Source: AWTP1-13 sp963827545 (GTDB lineage: Bacteria > Pseudomonadota > Alphaproteobacteria > Rhizobiales > Hyphomicrobiaceae). Taken from it: DNA of 64,000 nt. The stretch spans positions 31,644-95,643 of the forward strand of contig CAWHBI010000002.1 in the NCBI GenBank assembly GCA_963827545.1. Direction: 5' to 3'. Shown piece by piece: positions 7,970 to 17,145 of the stretch (its first letter is position 1; each line of letters begins with the position of its first letter). The translations under genes and the position numbers were made by a program. A model generated the notes under the pieces. It was not told the DNA's origin, made no database searches, and worked only from the letters and a program-made list of their open reading frames with translations.

Positions 7970-9292
7970 ATGAGAAGCTTCGTTAGGTTGGGCTGGCTCG
8001 CCGCCGGCGCGGCTCTGTTTGCGGCTGGCGACGCCGCCGCACAGACCGAGATCCAGTGGTGGCACGCGATGACCGGGGCCAATAACGACGTCATCGTCAA
8101 GCTGGCCAGCGAGTTCAATGCCACCCAGAAGGACCACAAGGTTGTTCCGACCTACAAGGGCAGCTACCCCGACACTCTGAACGCCGGTATCGCCGCGTTC
8201 CGGGCCGGCAGTGCTCCGCACATCATGCAGGTGTTCGAGGTCGGCACAGGCACCATGATGGCGGCGACCGGCGCCGTGAAGCCTGTGCACGTGCTCATGA
8301 AGGAGGCTGGCGAGCCGTTCGATCCCAAGACTTATCTCCCCACCATCACCGGCTATTACTCCACCACCAAGGGTGAGATGCTGTCGTTCCCGTTCAATTC
8401 GTCCAGCACGGTGATGTGGTACAACAAGGACAGCTTCAGGAAGGCGGGGCTCGATCCCGACAAGCCGCCGAAGACCTGGCCCGAGGTGTTCGAGGCCGCC
8501 AAGAAGCTCAAGGCGTCCAGTCATCCCAACTGCGGCTTTGGCAATGCATGGGTCACGTGGGTCAACCTCGAGCAGCTCTCCGCCTGGCACAATGTGCCGC
8601 TCGCCACCAAGGCCAACGGCATGGACGGCTTCGACACGGAGCTCAAGATCAATAGCCCGCTGCACGTGAAGCACCTCGAGAACCTGGTCGAGCTGCAGAA
8701 GGATAAGACCTACGATTACTCGGGCCGCACCAATACGGGCGAGGGCCGCTTCACCTCCGGCGAGTGCCCGATCTTCCTCACCTCCTCGGCCTTCTTCGGC
8801 AATGTGCGCGCCAACGCCAAGTTCGACTTCGGCAACGCGCCGATGCCCTATTACCCCGACGTTGCGGGCGCGCCGCAGAACTCCATCATCGGCGGGGCAT
8901 CGCTGTGGGTGATGGGCGGCAGGAGCGCCCAGGAGTACAAGGGCGTCGCCAAGTTCTTCACGTTCCTCTCGGACACCGACCGGCAAGTGGACCTGCACAA
9001 GAAGTCGGGCTACTTGCCGATCACCAGAGCGTCCTACGAGAAGACCAAGGCGTCGGGCTACTACAAGGAGTTCCCGTATCTGGAGACACCGCTGCTCGAG
9101 CTGACCAACAAGGAGCCGACCGAGAACTCGCGGGGCCTGCGCCTCGGCAACATGGTGCAGCTGCGCGATGTGTGGGCCGAGGAGTTCGAGGCGGCGCTGT
9201 CGGGCAAAAAGTCGGCAAAGCAGGCGCTCGACGACGCGACCTCACGCGGCAACGCCATGCTGCGCCAGTTCGAGCGGACAGTGTCGCGGTAG
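7970..9292 (+). CDS. ugpB: sn-glycerol-3-phosphate ABC transporter substrate-binding protein UgpB
   Basis: This is the periplasmic binding protein of a glycerol-3-phosphate importer, 440 residues. A cleavable signal peptide ends near AAGDAAAQ. UgpB-specific segments are abundant: WWHAMTG, YKGSYPDTLNAGIAAFRAG, QVFEVGTGTMMAA, FPFNSSSTVMWYNKD, and NSIIGGASLWVMGG. These match the family along its whole length. The start is fixed by a GGAGG ribosome site at 7956-7960 with nine bases to ATG 7970. It is followed by hairpins, then the permease genes. Glycerophosphodiesters are also UgpB ligands in known systems, so related phosphoglycerol compounds are possible substrates. Confidence 0.96.
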   Translation: MRSFVRLGWLAAGAALFAAGDAAAQTEIQWWHAMTGANNDVIVKLASEFNATQKDHKVVPTYKGSYPDTLNAGIAAFRAGSAPHIMQVFEVGTGTMMAATGAVKPVHVLMKEAGEPFDPKTYLPTITGYYSTTKGEMLSFPFNSSSTVMWYNKDSFRKAGLDPDKPPKTWPEVFEAAKKLKASSHPNCGFGNAWVTWVNLEQLSAWHNVPLATKANGMDGFDTELKINSPLHVKHLENLVELQKDKTYDYSGRTNTGEGRFTSGECPIFLTSSAFFGNVRANAKFDFGNAPMPYYPDVAGAPQNSIIGGASLWVMGGRSAQEYKGVAKFFTFLSDTDRQVDLHKKSGYLPITRASYEKTKASGYYKEFPYLETPLLELTNKEPTENSRGLRLGNMVQLRDVWAEEFEAALSGKKSAKQALDDATSRGNAMLRQFERTVSR

Positions 9293-9301
9293 TGTTCGAG
9301 G

Positions 9302-9328
9302 GGTGTCAGACCCTCCGGGTCTGACACC
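9302..9328. terminator. Perfect 12-bp hairpin after ugpB
   Basis: GGTGTCAGACCC and GGGTCTGACACC flank a 3-base loop (TCC), ten bases after the ugpB stop. No T-run follows, so it could be an attenuating or RNA-stabilising stem rather than a strong terminator. Stems of this kind often set higher expression of the binding protein relative to the permeases. A second copy lies at 9380-9406. Confidence 0.65.
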
Positions 9329-9379
9329 GTAGCGCTACACTCAAGGTAGGACGACGCTCAACGAACTGGGCGGAGCCAT

Positions 9380-9406
9380 GGTGTCAGACCCGGAGGGTCT
9401 GACACC
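9380..9406. repeat. Second copy of the GGTGTCAGACCC hairpin
   Basis: The arms are identical to those at 9302-9328, with loop GGA in place of TCC, which is the same element in inverted orientation. The two copies bracket about 50 bp between ugpB and ugpA. Related fragments (GGGGTCTGACCCCT, GAGGGGTCTGACA) recur at 49590-49612, 50500-50515 and 51376-51392. Confidence 0.8.
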
Positions 9407-9424
9407 GGACGACATGGGGGCCCC

Positions 9425-10306
9425 ATGGAAAAGCGCGCGATCTTTGGCGGGAAGGCGCTGCCCTATCTGCTGCTCGCGCCACAACTTCTCGTCACGCTCG
9501 TTTTCTTCTATTGGCCCGCGAGCCAGGCTGTCTGGCAGTCATTCCTGCTCCAGGACGCCTTCGGCCTCAGGACCGACTTCATCTGGTTCGAGAACTATCG
9601 CGATCTCCTGCACCAGCCCGACTACTACCGCGCGATGGCGACCACGGCGATATTCTCGGTCGCCGTAACCGCGCTCTCGCTGTCGATCGCGCTCCTGCTG
9701 GCGGTGCAGGCGGACAAGAGCATCAAGGGCGCCGGCATCTACAGGACCCTGTTGATCTGGCCCTACGCGGTGGCCCCCGCCATCGCCGGCGTGCTGTGGC
9801 TGTTCATGTTCCAGCCCTCGCTCGGGCTGGTGGCGCGCGGGCTGCGATCGCTCGGTATGGAGTGGAACCCGCTGCTCAACGGCAATCACGCCATGGCGCT
9901 GGTCGTGATGGCCTCGACCTGGAAGCAGATCAGCTACAACTTCCTGTTCTTCCTGGCCGGCCTGCAGTCGATCCCACGCTCGGTGATCGAGGCGGCGGCC
10001 ATCGACGGCGCGCGCCCGGTGCGCCGCTTCTGGACCATCATCTTCCCGCTCTTGTCGCCCACCGCCTTCTTCCTGCTCGTCGTCAACATCGTCTACGTCT
10101 TTTTCGACACCTTCGGTATCATCGATGCCATGACCGGCGGCGGCCCTGCCAAGGCGACGGAAACGCTGGTCTACAAGGTGTTCTTCGACGGCCGGCTCGG
10201 CGGCGACCTCGGCAGCTCCGCGGCGCAGTCGGTGATCATGATGATCATGGTGATCGGATTGACGGCCATCCAGTTCCGCTACATCGAGCGCAAGGTGACG
10301 TACTGA
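9425..10306 (+). CDS. ugpA: sn-glycerol-3-phosphate ABC transporter permease UgpA
   Basis: First inner-membrane subunit of the glycerol-3-phosphate importer, 293 residues with six hydrophobic segments. The EAA loop is EAAAIDGARPVRRFWTIIFP near residues 190-209, the ATPase contact. LPYLLLAPQLLVTLVFFYWP at the N-terminus and TGGGPAKATETLVYKVFFDG near the C-terminus are strongly UgpA-like. Its TGA overlaps the ATG of the next gene (TGATG), so the unusual creatininase-family gene is translated directly after it. Confidence 0.95.
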   Translation: MEKRAIFGGKALPYLLLAPQLLVTLVFFYWPASQAVWQSFLLQDAFGLRTDFIWFENYRDLLHQPDYYRAMATTAIFSVAVTALSLSIALLLAVQADKSIKGAGIYRTLLIWPYAVAPAIAGVLWLFMFQPSLGLVARGLRSLGMEWNPLLNGNHAMALVVMASTWKQISYNFLFFLAGLQSIPRSVIEAAAIDGARPVRRFWTIIFPLLSPTAFFLLVVNIVYVFFDTFGIIDAMTGGGPAKATETLVYKVFFDGRLGGDLGSSAAQSVIMMIMVIGLTAIQFRYIERKVTY

Positions 10307-11073
10307 TGCCCAAATCCGTGATGTGGAAGGAGCTGACGGCCGAGGACCTCAGGGCCAAGGCAGCGTCGGATGCAATCGTCGTGCTGCCGGTCGCCTCGAT
10401 GGAGCAGCACGGGCCGCATTTGCCGGTCGGCGTCGACACGATCCTGTGCGAGGGCGTCTGCAAGGCCGGCGCCGAGATGGCTGCGACCGTCGTGCCGGTC
10501 GTGGTGGCGCCCACGCTCTGGTGCGGCATGGCCGAGCACCACATGGCATTCGGCGGCACGTTCACCTTCGACATCCCGACCTACCGCGCGGTGCTGCTCG
10601 CCTTTCTCAAGAGCCTCGAGCGCCATGGCTTCAAGCGGGTGTTCATCGTCAATGGCCACGGCGGCAACATTGCCGCGCTCAACGCGTTCCTGCCCGACTT
10701 CGCGCGCGAGACCGATCTGAAAGTCCGCTGGGCCACCTATTTCGATCTCGCGGCGTCGGACCTCGCACCTGTGCTGGAAGATCAGAAGAGGGTGCATCAT
10801 GCCTGCGAGGTGGAAACTTCGCTGATGATGGTGCTCGCCCCCGACACGGTGAAGCATGATCGTCTGCCGGAAGCGTTCGGCGGCGTGGCCGGCTCGAACG
10901 CGCCCGACACATGGTACGCGCAGCCCGCGCGCTTCCGCTCGTTCAAGGAGTTCACGCCGAGCGGCGTCAACGGCGATGCTCGCCGCGCGAGCCGCCAGAA
11001 GGGCGAGAAACTCCTCGCGATCTGCGCGGAAGGCCTCGCCGGTACATTGCGCGACGAGAAGACCTGGGGTTGA
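10306..11073 (+). CDS. Creatininase family amidohydrolase inside the ugp operon
   Basis: A 255-residue cytoplasmic metalloenzyme of the creatininase/MftE family. Metal ligands are visible in PVASMEQHGPHLPVGVDT (Glu, His, Asp), in GCGTF-like and NGHGGNIAALN loops, and in the ACEVETSLMM helix with its Glu. Family members hydrolyse cyclic amides such as creatinine, or other amide bonds, with two divalent metals. The gene is embedded between the two permease genes, overlapping the ugpA stop by one base and ending five bases before ugpE. It is therefore almost certainly coexpressed with the importer. The E. coli ugp operon has no such gene; a role in processing an imported amide-containing glycerophosphate is inference. 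Confidence 0.9.
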   Translation: MPKSVMWKELTAEDLRAKAASDAIVVLPVASMEQHGPHLPVGVDTILCEGVCKAGAEMAATVVPVVVAPTLWCGMAEHHMAFGGTFTFDIPTYRAVLLAFLKSLERHGFKRVFIVNGHGGNIAALNAFLPDFARETDLKVRWATYFDLAASDLAPVLEDQKRVHHACEVETSLMMVLAPDTVKHDRLPEAFGGVAGSNAPDTWYAQPARFRSFKEFTPSGVNGDARRASRQKGEKLLAICAEGLAGTLRDEKTWG

Positions 11074-11078
11074 CGGCG

Positions 11079-11927
11079 ATGGTCGAACGGCGGCGCCTCG
11101 GAGATCTCATCCCGCACCTGATCCTTCTGCTGGGCGTCGCTGTCCTCGCCTTTCCGGTGTACCTGTGCTTCGTCGGCTCAACCCTGCCCCAGGCCACCAT
11201 CGCCAACGGCCAGATGACGCTGGCGCCGGGTCCGCTGTTCGTCGAGACCTACTGGCGCACGCTGTTCGTCGGCACGTCGGGCACCACGCGAGAGCCGGTG
11301 GGCACGATGCTGGTCAACAGCTTCATCATGGCTGCCATCATCGCGGTCGGCAAGATCACCATCTCCATCATCTCCTCCTACGCCGTCGTCTACTTCAAGT
11401 TTCCGCTGCGCATGGCGGCCTTCTGGCTGATCTTCATGACGCTGATGCTGCCCGTCGAGGTGCGCATCTATCCCACCTACAAGATCGCCGCCGACCTCGG
11501 CATGCTCGACAGCTACGCCGGCCTCACCCTGCCGTTGATCGCTTCGGCCACCGCCACGCTGTTCTTTCGCCAGTTCTTCATGACCATCCCCGATGAGCTG
11601 ATCGAGGCCTCCAAGCTCGACGGCGCCGGCCCGTTCCGCTTCTTCAAGGATACGGTGCTGCCGCTGTCGCGCACCAATATCGCAGCGCTGTTCGTCATCC
11701 TCTTCATCTACGGCTGGAACCAGTACCTGTGGCCGATCCTGATCACCACCCGCGACAACATGCAGACCATCGTCATCGGCATAAAGAAGATGATCGTCAC
11801 CGCCGACGCGCTGACCGAGTGGAACGTGGTGATGGCCACCGCCATGCTGGCCATGCTGCCGCCGGTGGCCGTGGTGGTCCTCATGCAGCGCTGGTTCGTC
11901 AAGGGCCTGGTGGAGACGGAGAAGTGA
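11079..11927 (+). CDS. ugpE: sn-glycerol-3-phosphate ABC transporter permease UgpE
   Basis: Second membrane subunit of the importer, 282 residues, six hydrophobic segments. The EAA loop is EASKLDGAGPFRFFKDTVLP. UgpE-type features are TLPQATIANGQMTLAPGPLF after the first helix, MLPVEVRIYPTYKIAADLGM and WNQYLWPILITTRDNMQTIV. I chose ATG 11079, five bases after the creatininase-like gene, because the reading frame further upstream has no membrane character. A repeat-filled gap of 229 bp separates it from ugpC. Confidence 0.94.
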   Translation: MVERRRLGDLIPHLILLLGVAVLAFPVYLCFVGSTLPQATIANGQMTLAPGPLFVETYWRTLFVGTSGTTREPVGTMLVNSFIMAAIIAVGKITISIISSYAVVYFKFPLRMAAFWLIFMTLMLPVEVRIYPTYKIAADLGMLDSYAGLTLPLIASATATLFFRQFFMTIPDELIEASKLDGAGPFRFFKDTVLPLSRTNIAALFVILFIYGWNQYLWPILITTRDNMQTIVIGIKKMIVTADALTEWNVVMATAMLAMLPPVAVVVLMQRWFVKGLVETEK

Positions 11928-11939
11928 TGCTGGCGCCGA

Positions 11940-12131
11940 GACTCCCTCTCCCCGCAGGCCCTCGGGCCATCCACGCTGACAGGCGATCCGCAGTGAACCC
12001 GAGGGCTTGCGGGGAGAGGGTCATGGCGGAGCCATGCCTCCGGCATGAGGTGAGGGGCGGCACAAAGCGCGGCCGGTGCTTCTTTCCGCCCCTCACCCTA
12101 ACCCTCTCCCCACTGAAGAGTGGGGAGAGGG
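11940..12131. repeat. CTCTCCCC/GGGGAGAG double-hairpin repeat, family C, copy 1
   Basis: CCCTCTCCCCGCAGGCCCTCGGG pairs with CCCGAGGGCTTGCGGGGAGAGGG at about 11943-12020. A second stem CCCTCTCCCCACT/AGTGGGGAGAGGG lies at 12108-12131, and CCGCCCCTCAC pairs with GTGAGGGGCGG. It separates ugpE from ugpC and may fold in the transcript. A diverged relative lies inside the gene at 36134. Confidence 0.85.
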
Positions 12132-12156
12132 AATGGGCGGCACGCGGGAGCGTCAC

Positions 12157-13234
<1,078 letters not shown>

Positions 13235-13261
<27 letters not shown>

Positions 13262-13319
13262 CCCAACACGTCTTCTCCGGAGTTGCGTTGGGTCTGCGCT
13301 GCCGCTTGACCCAACCTAC
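13235..13319. repeat. TAGGTTGGGT inverted repeat, family D, copy 1
   Basis: An 85-bp element with ends GTAGGTTGGGTC and GACCCAACCTAC plus inner GACCCAAC/GTTGGGTC blocks. Its left end overlaps the ugpC reading frame and provides the last residues and stop. Related elements: 49444-49550, 50541-50667, and a left half at 58643-58671. Confidence 0.88.
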
Positions 13320-13339
13320 AGGAGCCGAAAGCGTAAGCG

Positions 13340-14230
13340 ATGATCGATCTCGTCCTCGAACCCCCCGTCCTCGTCTTCGGCGGGCCGTATTCCAACCTGC
13401 GGGCCCTGGCCGCGCTGCGCCAGCGCGCCGATGAGCTCGGCATCGCCCCGTCGCATTGCATCTGCACGGGCGATGTCGTGGCCTACTGCGCCGAGCCGGA
13501 GGAGACCACGGCCGCGCATTCGGCACTGGGGCTGCCACGTCATCGCCGGCAACTGCGAGGAGCAGCTCGCCGCCGGGGCGCAAGACTGCGCCTGCGGCTT
13601 CGAGCCGGGCACCGAGTGCGACCAGCTCGCCAAGGGCTGGTACCCCTTCGCCAACGCGCACATGTCGCCTGCGAGCCGCGCCTGGATGGCGGACTTGCCC
13701 CGAACGCTCACCTGTGCTGTTGGCGGCGTGCGGATTCGCGTCATCCATGGCGGCGTCGACGTGATCAACCAGTTCATTTTTGCTTCCCAGCGCGAGGTGA
13801 TCAACGAGCAGCTGGAGCAGTCCGGCGCCGACGTCATCCTCGCCGGTCACGCCGGCGTGCCTTTCATCGAGAAGGTCGGCCGGCGCGTGTGGTTCAACCC
13901 CGGCGTCATCGGCATGCCCGCCAACGACGGCACGCCCGAGGTCTGGTACGGCCTCATCGGCCTCGAGGACGATCGCCTCTGCTGTCGACGCGCCGCCTCG
14001 GCTACGACCACCACGCCGCCGCAGCCGCCATGCGCCGCTCGGGCCACGCCAACGGCTACGCCCGCACACTGGTGACGGGCCTGTGGCCCAGCCTCGACGT
14101 GTTTCCGGCCGCTGAACGCGCGGCCACAGGCAGGCGCGCTGCGCCCGCGCACCCTCTCTCCGTGCATTCGCAATTCGCGCACGCTACGGCGCGCAGCGCG
14201 ATGCACTCTGCCCGCGCAAGCGGCGCATGA
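13340..14230 (+). CDS. Metallophosphoesterase-family protein, two compensating frameshifts
   Basis: The repaired protein shows the calcineurin-like phosphoesterase order: CTGDVVAYCAEPEETT, then HVIAGNCEEQLAAGAQDC, RVIHGGVDVINQF and ILAGHAGVPFIEKVGRRVWF with NPGVIGMPANDG. The first canonical motif (Asp-x-His) is replaced by VFGGPYSNL near residues 11-19, so it lacks two usual metal ligands. A +1 shift near 13535 and a -1 shift near 13985 are needed; the second is a missing C in CGCCTCTGCTG. It follows ugpC in the same direction, so it probably belongs to the glycerophosphate cluster as a phosphatase, phosphodiesterase or non-catalytic relative. The conserved part ends near AAERAATGR; the tail to 14230 may be non-native. 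Confidence 0.78.
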   Translation: MIDLVLEPPVLVFGGPYSNLRALAALRQRADELGIAPSHCICTGDVVAYCAEPEETTAAHSALGLPRHRRQLRGAARRRGARLRLRLRAGHRVRPARQGLVPLRQRAHVACEPRLDGGLAPNAHLCCWRRADSRHPWRRRRDQPVHFCFPARGDQRAAGAVRRRRHPRRSRRRAFHREGRPARVVQPRRHRHARQRRHARGLVRPHRPRGRSPLLSTRRLGYDHHAAAAAMRRSGHANGYARTLVTGLWPSLDVFPAAERAATGRRAAPAHPLSVHSQFAHATARSAMHSARASGA

Positions 14231-14582
14231 TAGCATGCTGGAGAGCACCAACATCCCCGCAGCGGATTCCGCCCGGGGTTTTGGGTTGGAGGAGCAGGGC
14301 GCCCAGCGCCATGCCGACCAAGAATTTCTTACAGGCGCCAGGCGCACCTGCTCTGCCGGCAGTCCGGGCCCCATGCATGGCGATCCGCTGGTCTGGCGGC
14401 CACGCCCGTAGGAACGATCGCACTGCGGCCCCCGGCTCCAGACTGAGGCAGCAGTTCCGGAACTGCCACCCCATTTCCGGGGTGAGATCGTCATAGCACC
14501 GCCTGAGGGGGACGGGGATAAGCACCCTGCCGCCGGCCCTTTCTCTTATCCCCGCCCTGCCGCGCGCTCTTATGCTGCCGGC
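14231..14582. other. No clear gene; two palindromes
   Basis: About 350 bp without a convincing coding frame on either strand. It holds a perfect 16-bp palindrome GCAGTTCCGGAACTGC at 14451-14466 and a hairpin with arms GGGGATAAG (14514-14522) and CTTATCCCC (14545-14553) just before the next gene. The short open frames here have no recognisable motif. Confidence 0.5.
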
Positions 14583-14885
14583 ATGCAGAGCGACAATCCC
14601 TGGCGCGCACCGCGCCTCTCCTACAACGCGTGGCGCCTCATGGAGCTTCTGCTGCGCCGCGGCGGCGGGATGCGCATGGAGCCGCTGCTTCGGGCCAGCG
14701 ACATGTCCCACGACAACCTGGTCCTCGCCATCAGGGAATTGGCCGAACGCTGGTGGGTCGACATCGTCTGGCGTGCGCCCTCTGCGCGCCACCCCCGCAC
14801 GGTGCCGGAACGCTTCCGCGACGTGCGCCGCATCGTCACCACCCGCACCGGCCGCCACTGCTACCGGTTCGTGCCAACGTCGTAG
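14583..14885 (+). CDS. Hypothetical protein, 100 residues
   Basis: Not recognised. The product is basic and Arg-rich, with a regular helix pattern (YNAWRLMELLLRRGGGMRME, then SHDNLVLAIRELAERWWVDI) and a short strand RIVTTRTGRHCYRFV. This could be a winged-helix DNA-binding fold, but there is no strong signature. Codon use is like its neighbours, which supports a real gene. Its final codons (PTS then stop) lie in a stretch that resembles the complement of an internal part of lysK, so its 3' end may have been altered by a rearrangement. ATG 14583 is the first start; there is no clear ribosome site. Confidence 0.5.
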   Translation: MQSDNPWRAPRLSYNAWRLMELLLRRGGGMRMEPLLRASDMSHDNLVLAIRELAERWWVDIVWRAPSARHPRTVPERFRDVRRIVTTRTGRHCYRFVPTS

Positions 14886-14930
14886 AGCACGGTCTGCAGC
14901 TCCTCCGCCCCGGGACCGGGCGGCGCCTTG
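14877..14930. repeat. Diverged partial copy of an internal lysK segment
   Basis: Positions 14877-14930 align without gaps to 15233-15286, inside lysK, with 8 differences in 54 bases by eye. On the minus strand both read as a version of PPG-AEELQ-VLYDV. It abuts family B repeat copy 2 at 14940. Confidence 0.75.
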
Positions 14931-14939
14931 ATGAGCAGC

Positions 14940-15024
14940 GTAGGGCGCAATAAGGCGACAGCCGCATTGCGCCGTCTTTGCAGGCGCGTGCATCGGCGCA
15001 ATACGCTTCGCTATTGCGCCCTAC
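14940..15024. repeat. Interspersed inverted repeat, family B, copy 2
   Basis: Same ends as copy 1: GTAGGGCGCAATAAGGCG at the left and CGCTATTGCGCCCTAC at the right, in the opposite internal orientation. The right arm forms the final codons and stop of lysK on the minus strand. Confidence 0.9.
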
Positions 15025-16680
15025 GATGCAACCAATCCCCCTTGAGCGCCTTCGCGATCAGCTCGCGCGTGTTCTCCACGCCGTACAGCTCGATGAAGCT
15101 GCCGAAGCGCGGGCCCGCGTTCCTCGCCCAGCAGCACCTCGTAGATGGCGCCGAACCACGCGTTGGAGACGCCGGCTTGTCGGGCGTTGCACCCTTGGCG
15201 TTCGGATCCTGATAGCGTGGGATGGCGCGCCCGACGTCGTAGAGCACAGCCTGCAGCTCCTCGGCCGTTGCGCCGGGCGGCGCCTTGGCAAGCGCATCCG
15301 ACAGCGCGCGCAACGCCTCCGCCTCGACCTCGTCGGCCAGGCGGAACTTCTTTTGCGGCTTCACGAAGTCCTCGTAGTAGCGCACGCGCGTAGCCCGCGA
15401 GCTGGTCGAGCAGCGGATGCGTCTCGGGCGCTGGCATCCGGCGCGTGGCGGCGGATGAAGCCCCACAGCACGTCCTTGTCGTGCGCGTTCGAGGCCGCCA
15501 CCAGGTTCAGCAGCAGCGCGAAGGAGATCGGCAGCTCCGCCGCCGGCGGCGCGCCGACATGGATGTGCCACACCGCGTTGTCGAGCTTGGCCTTGGCGTC
15601 CTGGCGCGGATAGGCGGCGAGAAACTGCAGGTACTCGTCGACCGTGCGCGGGATCACATCGAAGTAAAGCCGCTTGGCCGCCTTCGGCTTCTGGAACATG
15701 AACAGCGACAGGCTCTCGGGCGAGGCGTAGGTCAGCCACTCCTCGATGGTGAGGCCGTTGCCCTTGGACTTGGAGATCTTGCCGCCCGCCTCGTCCAGGA
15801 ACAGCTCGTAGATGAAGCTCTCTGGCGGCGTGCCGCCGAGCGCCCGGCAGATCTTCGACGACAGCGTCACCGAATCGATCAGGTCCTTGCCGCACATCTC
15901 GTAGTCGACGCCCAGCGCGGTCCAGCGCAGCGCCCAGTCGGCCTTCCACTGGCACTTGACGCGCCCGCCCGTCACCGGCGTCTCGACCTTCTCCTTCGTG
16001 TCGGGGTCGACGTAGACGATCGGTTCCCTTCTTCGGGTTGCGCTCCACCATCGGCACCTGCAGCACCTTGCCGCGTCCTCGGCGAGATCGGCAGGAACGG
16101 TGAGTAGGTGGCGCGCCGCTCGGGCCCCAAGGTCGGCAGGATGATGTCCATCACCTTGTCGTAGACCTCGAGCATCTTGAGAGCGTGGCGTCGAAGCGGC
16201 CGCCCTTGTAGCACTCGGTGGCCGACAGGAACTCGTAGTCGAAGCCGAACTGGTCGAGGAAGCGGCGCAGGCGCGCGTTGTTGTGCGCGGCGAAGCTCGG
16301 ATACTCGTTGCTGAAGGGATCGGGAACGGCTGAAAGCGGCTTGTCGAGGTGTTCCGCCAGCATGTCCTTGTTGGGCACGTTGTCCGGCACTTTTCGCATA
16401 CCGTCCATGTCGTCGGAGAAGCAGATGAGCCGCGTCTTGATGCTTGCCCTCGGTGAGCACCTCGAAGGCGTGCCGCACCATGGTCGTGCGCGCCACCTCG
16501 CCGAACGTGCCGATGTGCGGCAGCCCCGACGGGCCGTAGCCGGTCTCGAAGATCACGGTCTTGCCGGCGCCGTCCTTCGAGCGTTTCCAGCCGCCTGATG
16601 ATCCGGCGCGCCTCCTCGAACGGCCACGCGCGCGCGTCCTTGGCGGCGGCAGCCAGCGCGGGCTCGAGCGGTTGTGTCAT
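15011..16680 (-). pseudogene. lysK: Lysyl-tRNA synthetase, class I, many frameshifts
   Basis: Class I LysRS charges tRNA-Lys in the cytoplasm; this archaeal-type enzyme is usual in alphaproteobacteria. Start MTQPLEPALAAAAKDARAW at 16680. Both class I signatures are intact: HIGH as GLPHIGTFGE and KMSKS as GGKISKSKGNGLTIEEW. Other family blocks include DDMDGMRKVPDNVPNKDML, DYEFLSATECYKGGRFD, MCGKDLIDSVTLSSKICRAL and NAWFGAIYEVLLGEERGP. Joining them needs roughly nine frame changes, but no in-frame stop or motif loss is seen. The gene is normally essential and no other copy is visible here, so clustered one-base consensus errors are the best explanation; a decaying duplicate is the alternative. 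The end GDWLHRRAQ comes from a family B repeat, and the native end may have been slightly different. Confidence 0.85.
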
Positions 16681-16794
16681 GTGCGGGCCTATGGGTACGT
16701 GTGTGGAGCAGCGTCGACAGGGTTGGATTGCTGGTGTCGATGATAGCCTGACGCGCGAACGCTGCTCAACCCGTATCGGCAATTCGGGCCTGGC

Positions 16795-16822
16795 TTGCAT
16801 TGTAACACGAACGTGTTACACT
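16795..16822 (+). promoter_or_regulatory. Promoter and operator of the RelB/YafQ-type toxin-antitoxin operon
   Basis: A -35 TTGCAT (16795-16800) and a -10 TACACT (16817-16822) are 16 bp apart. The spacer is filled by an inverted repeat TGTAACACG-AA-CGTGTTACA (16801-16820). The position, 42 bp before the antitoxin start, suits autorepression by the antitoxin or the antitoxin-toxin complex. Confidence 0.75.
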
Positions 16823-16863
16823 GACGCATCAGCGGTACACACCAAACGCTACAAGCAACTCGA

Positions 16864-17145
16864 ATGCCCAAGAACGCCTATATCAATGCCCGGGTCGACA
16901 AGCGCCTGAAGGCACGCGCCGAGAAGGTTTTGAGCCAGGTGGGCATCAGTACTTCTGATGCCGTGACCATGCTCTTGCACCAGATCGTATTGCGCAAAGG
17001 GCTCCCGTTCGAGGCTCGCATACCGAGCGAGGATACGGTCGCCGCAATGGCAGAGCTGGATCGCGGAGCCGGAGAAAGCTTCGACGGCACGGCCGAGGAG
17101 CTCCTTAGGAAGGTTGCCGGCTCACGTAAGCCGCGGCGGGCATGA
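16864..17145 (+). CDS. Type II antitoxin, RelB/DinJ family
   Basis: 93 residues. The N-terminus NAYINARVDKRLKARAEKVL is the ribbon-helix-helix DNA-binding half of RelB/DinJ antitoxins, followed by GISTSDAVTMLLHQIVLRKG and GLPFEARIPSEDTVAAMAEL, the standard DinJ pattern. It should neutralise the toxin encoded next and repress the operon through the palindrome at 16801-16820. Its last four bases overlap the toxin start (ATGA), typical of translational coupling in such pairs. Confidence 0.92.
   Translation: MPKNAYINARVDKRLKARAEKVLSQVGISTSDAVTMLLHQIVLRKGLPFEARIPSEDTVAAMAELDRGAGESFDGTAEELLRKVAGSRKPRRA

Noticed and set aside
11940..12131. CRISPR-like array in the CTCTCCCC-rich gap before ugpC
   Set aside because: The repeated blocks are inverted, not direct, and unequal in length; no spacers and no cas genes are present.
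14231..14582. Possible transposase remnant upstream of the small ORF at 14583
   Set aside because: Short frames on both strands lack any DDE or recombinase motif; only small palindromes are certain.
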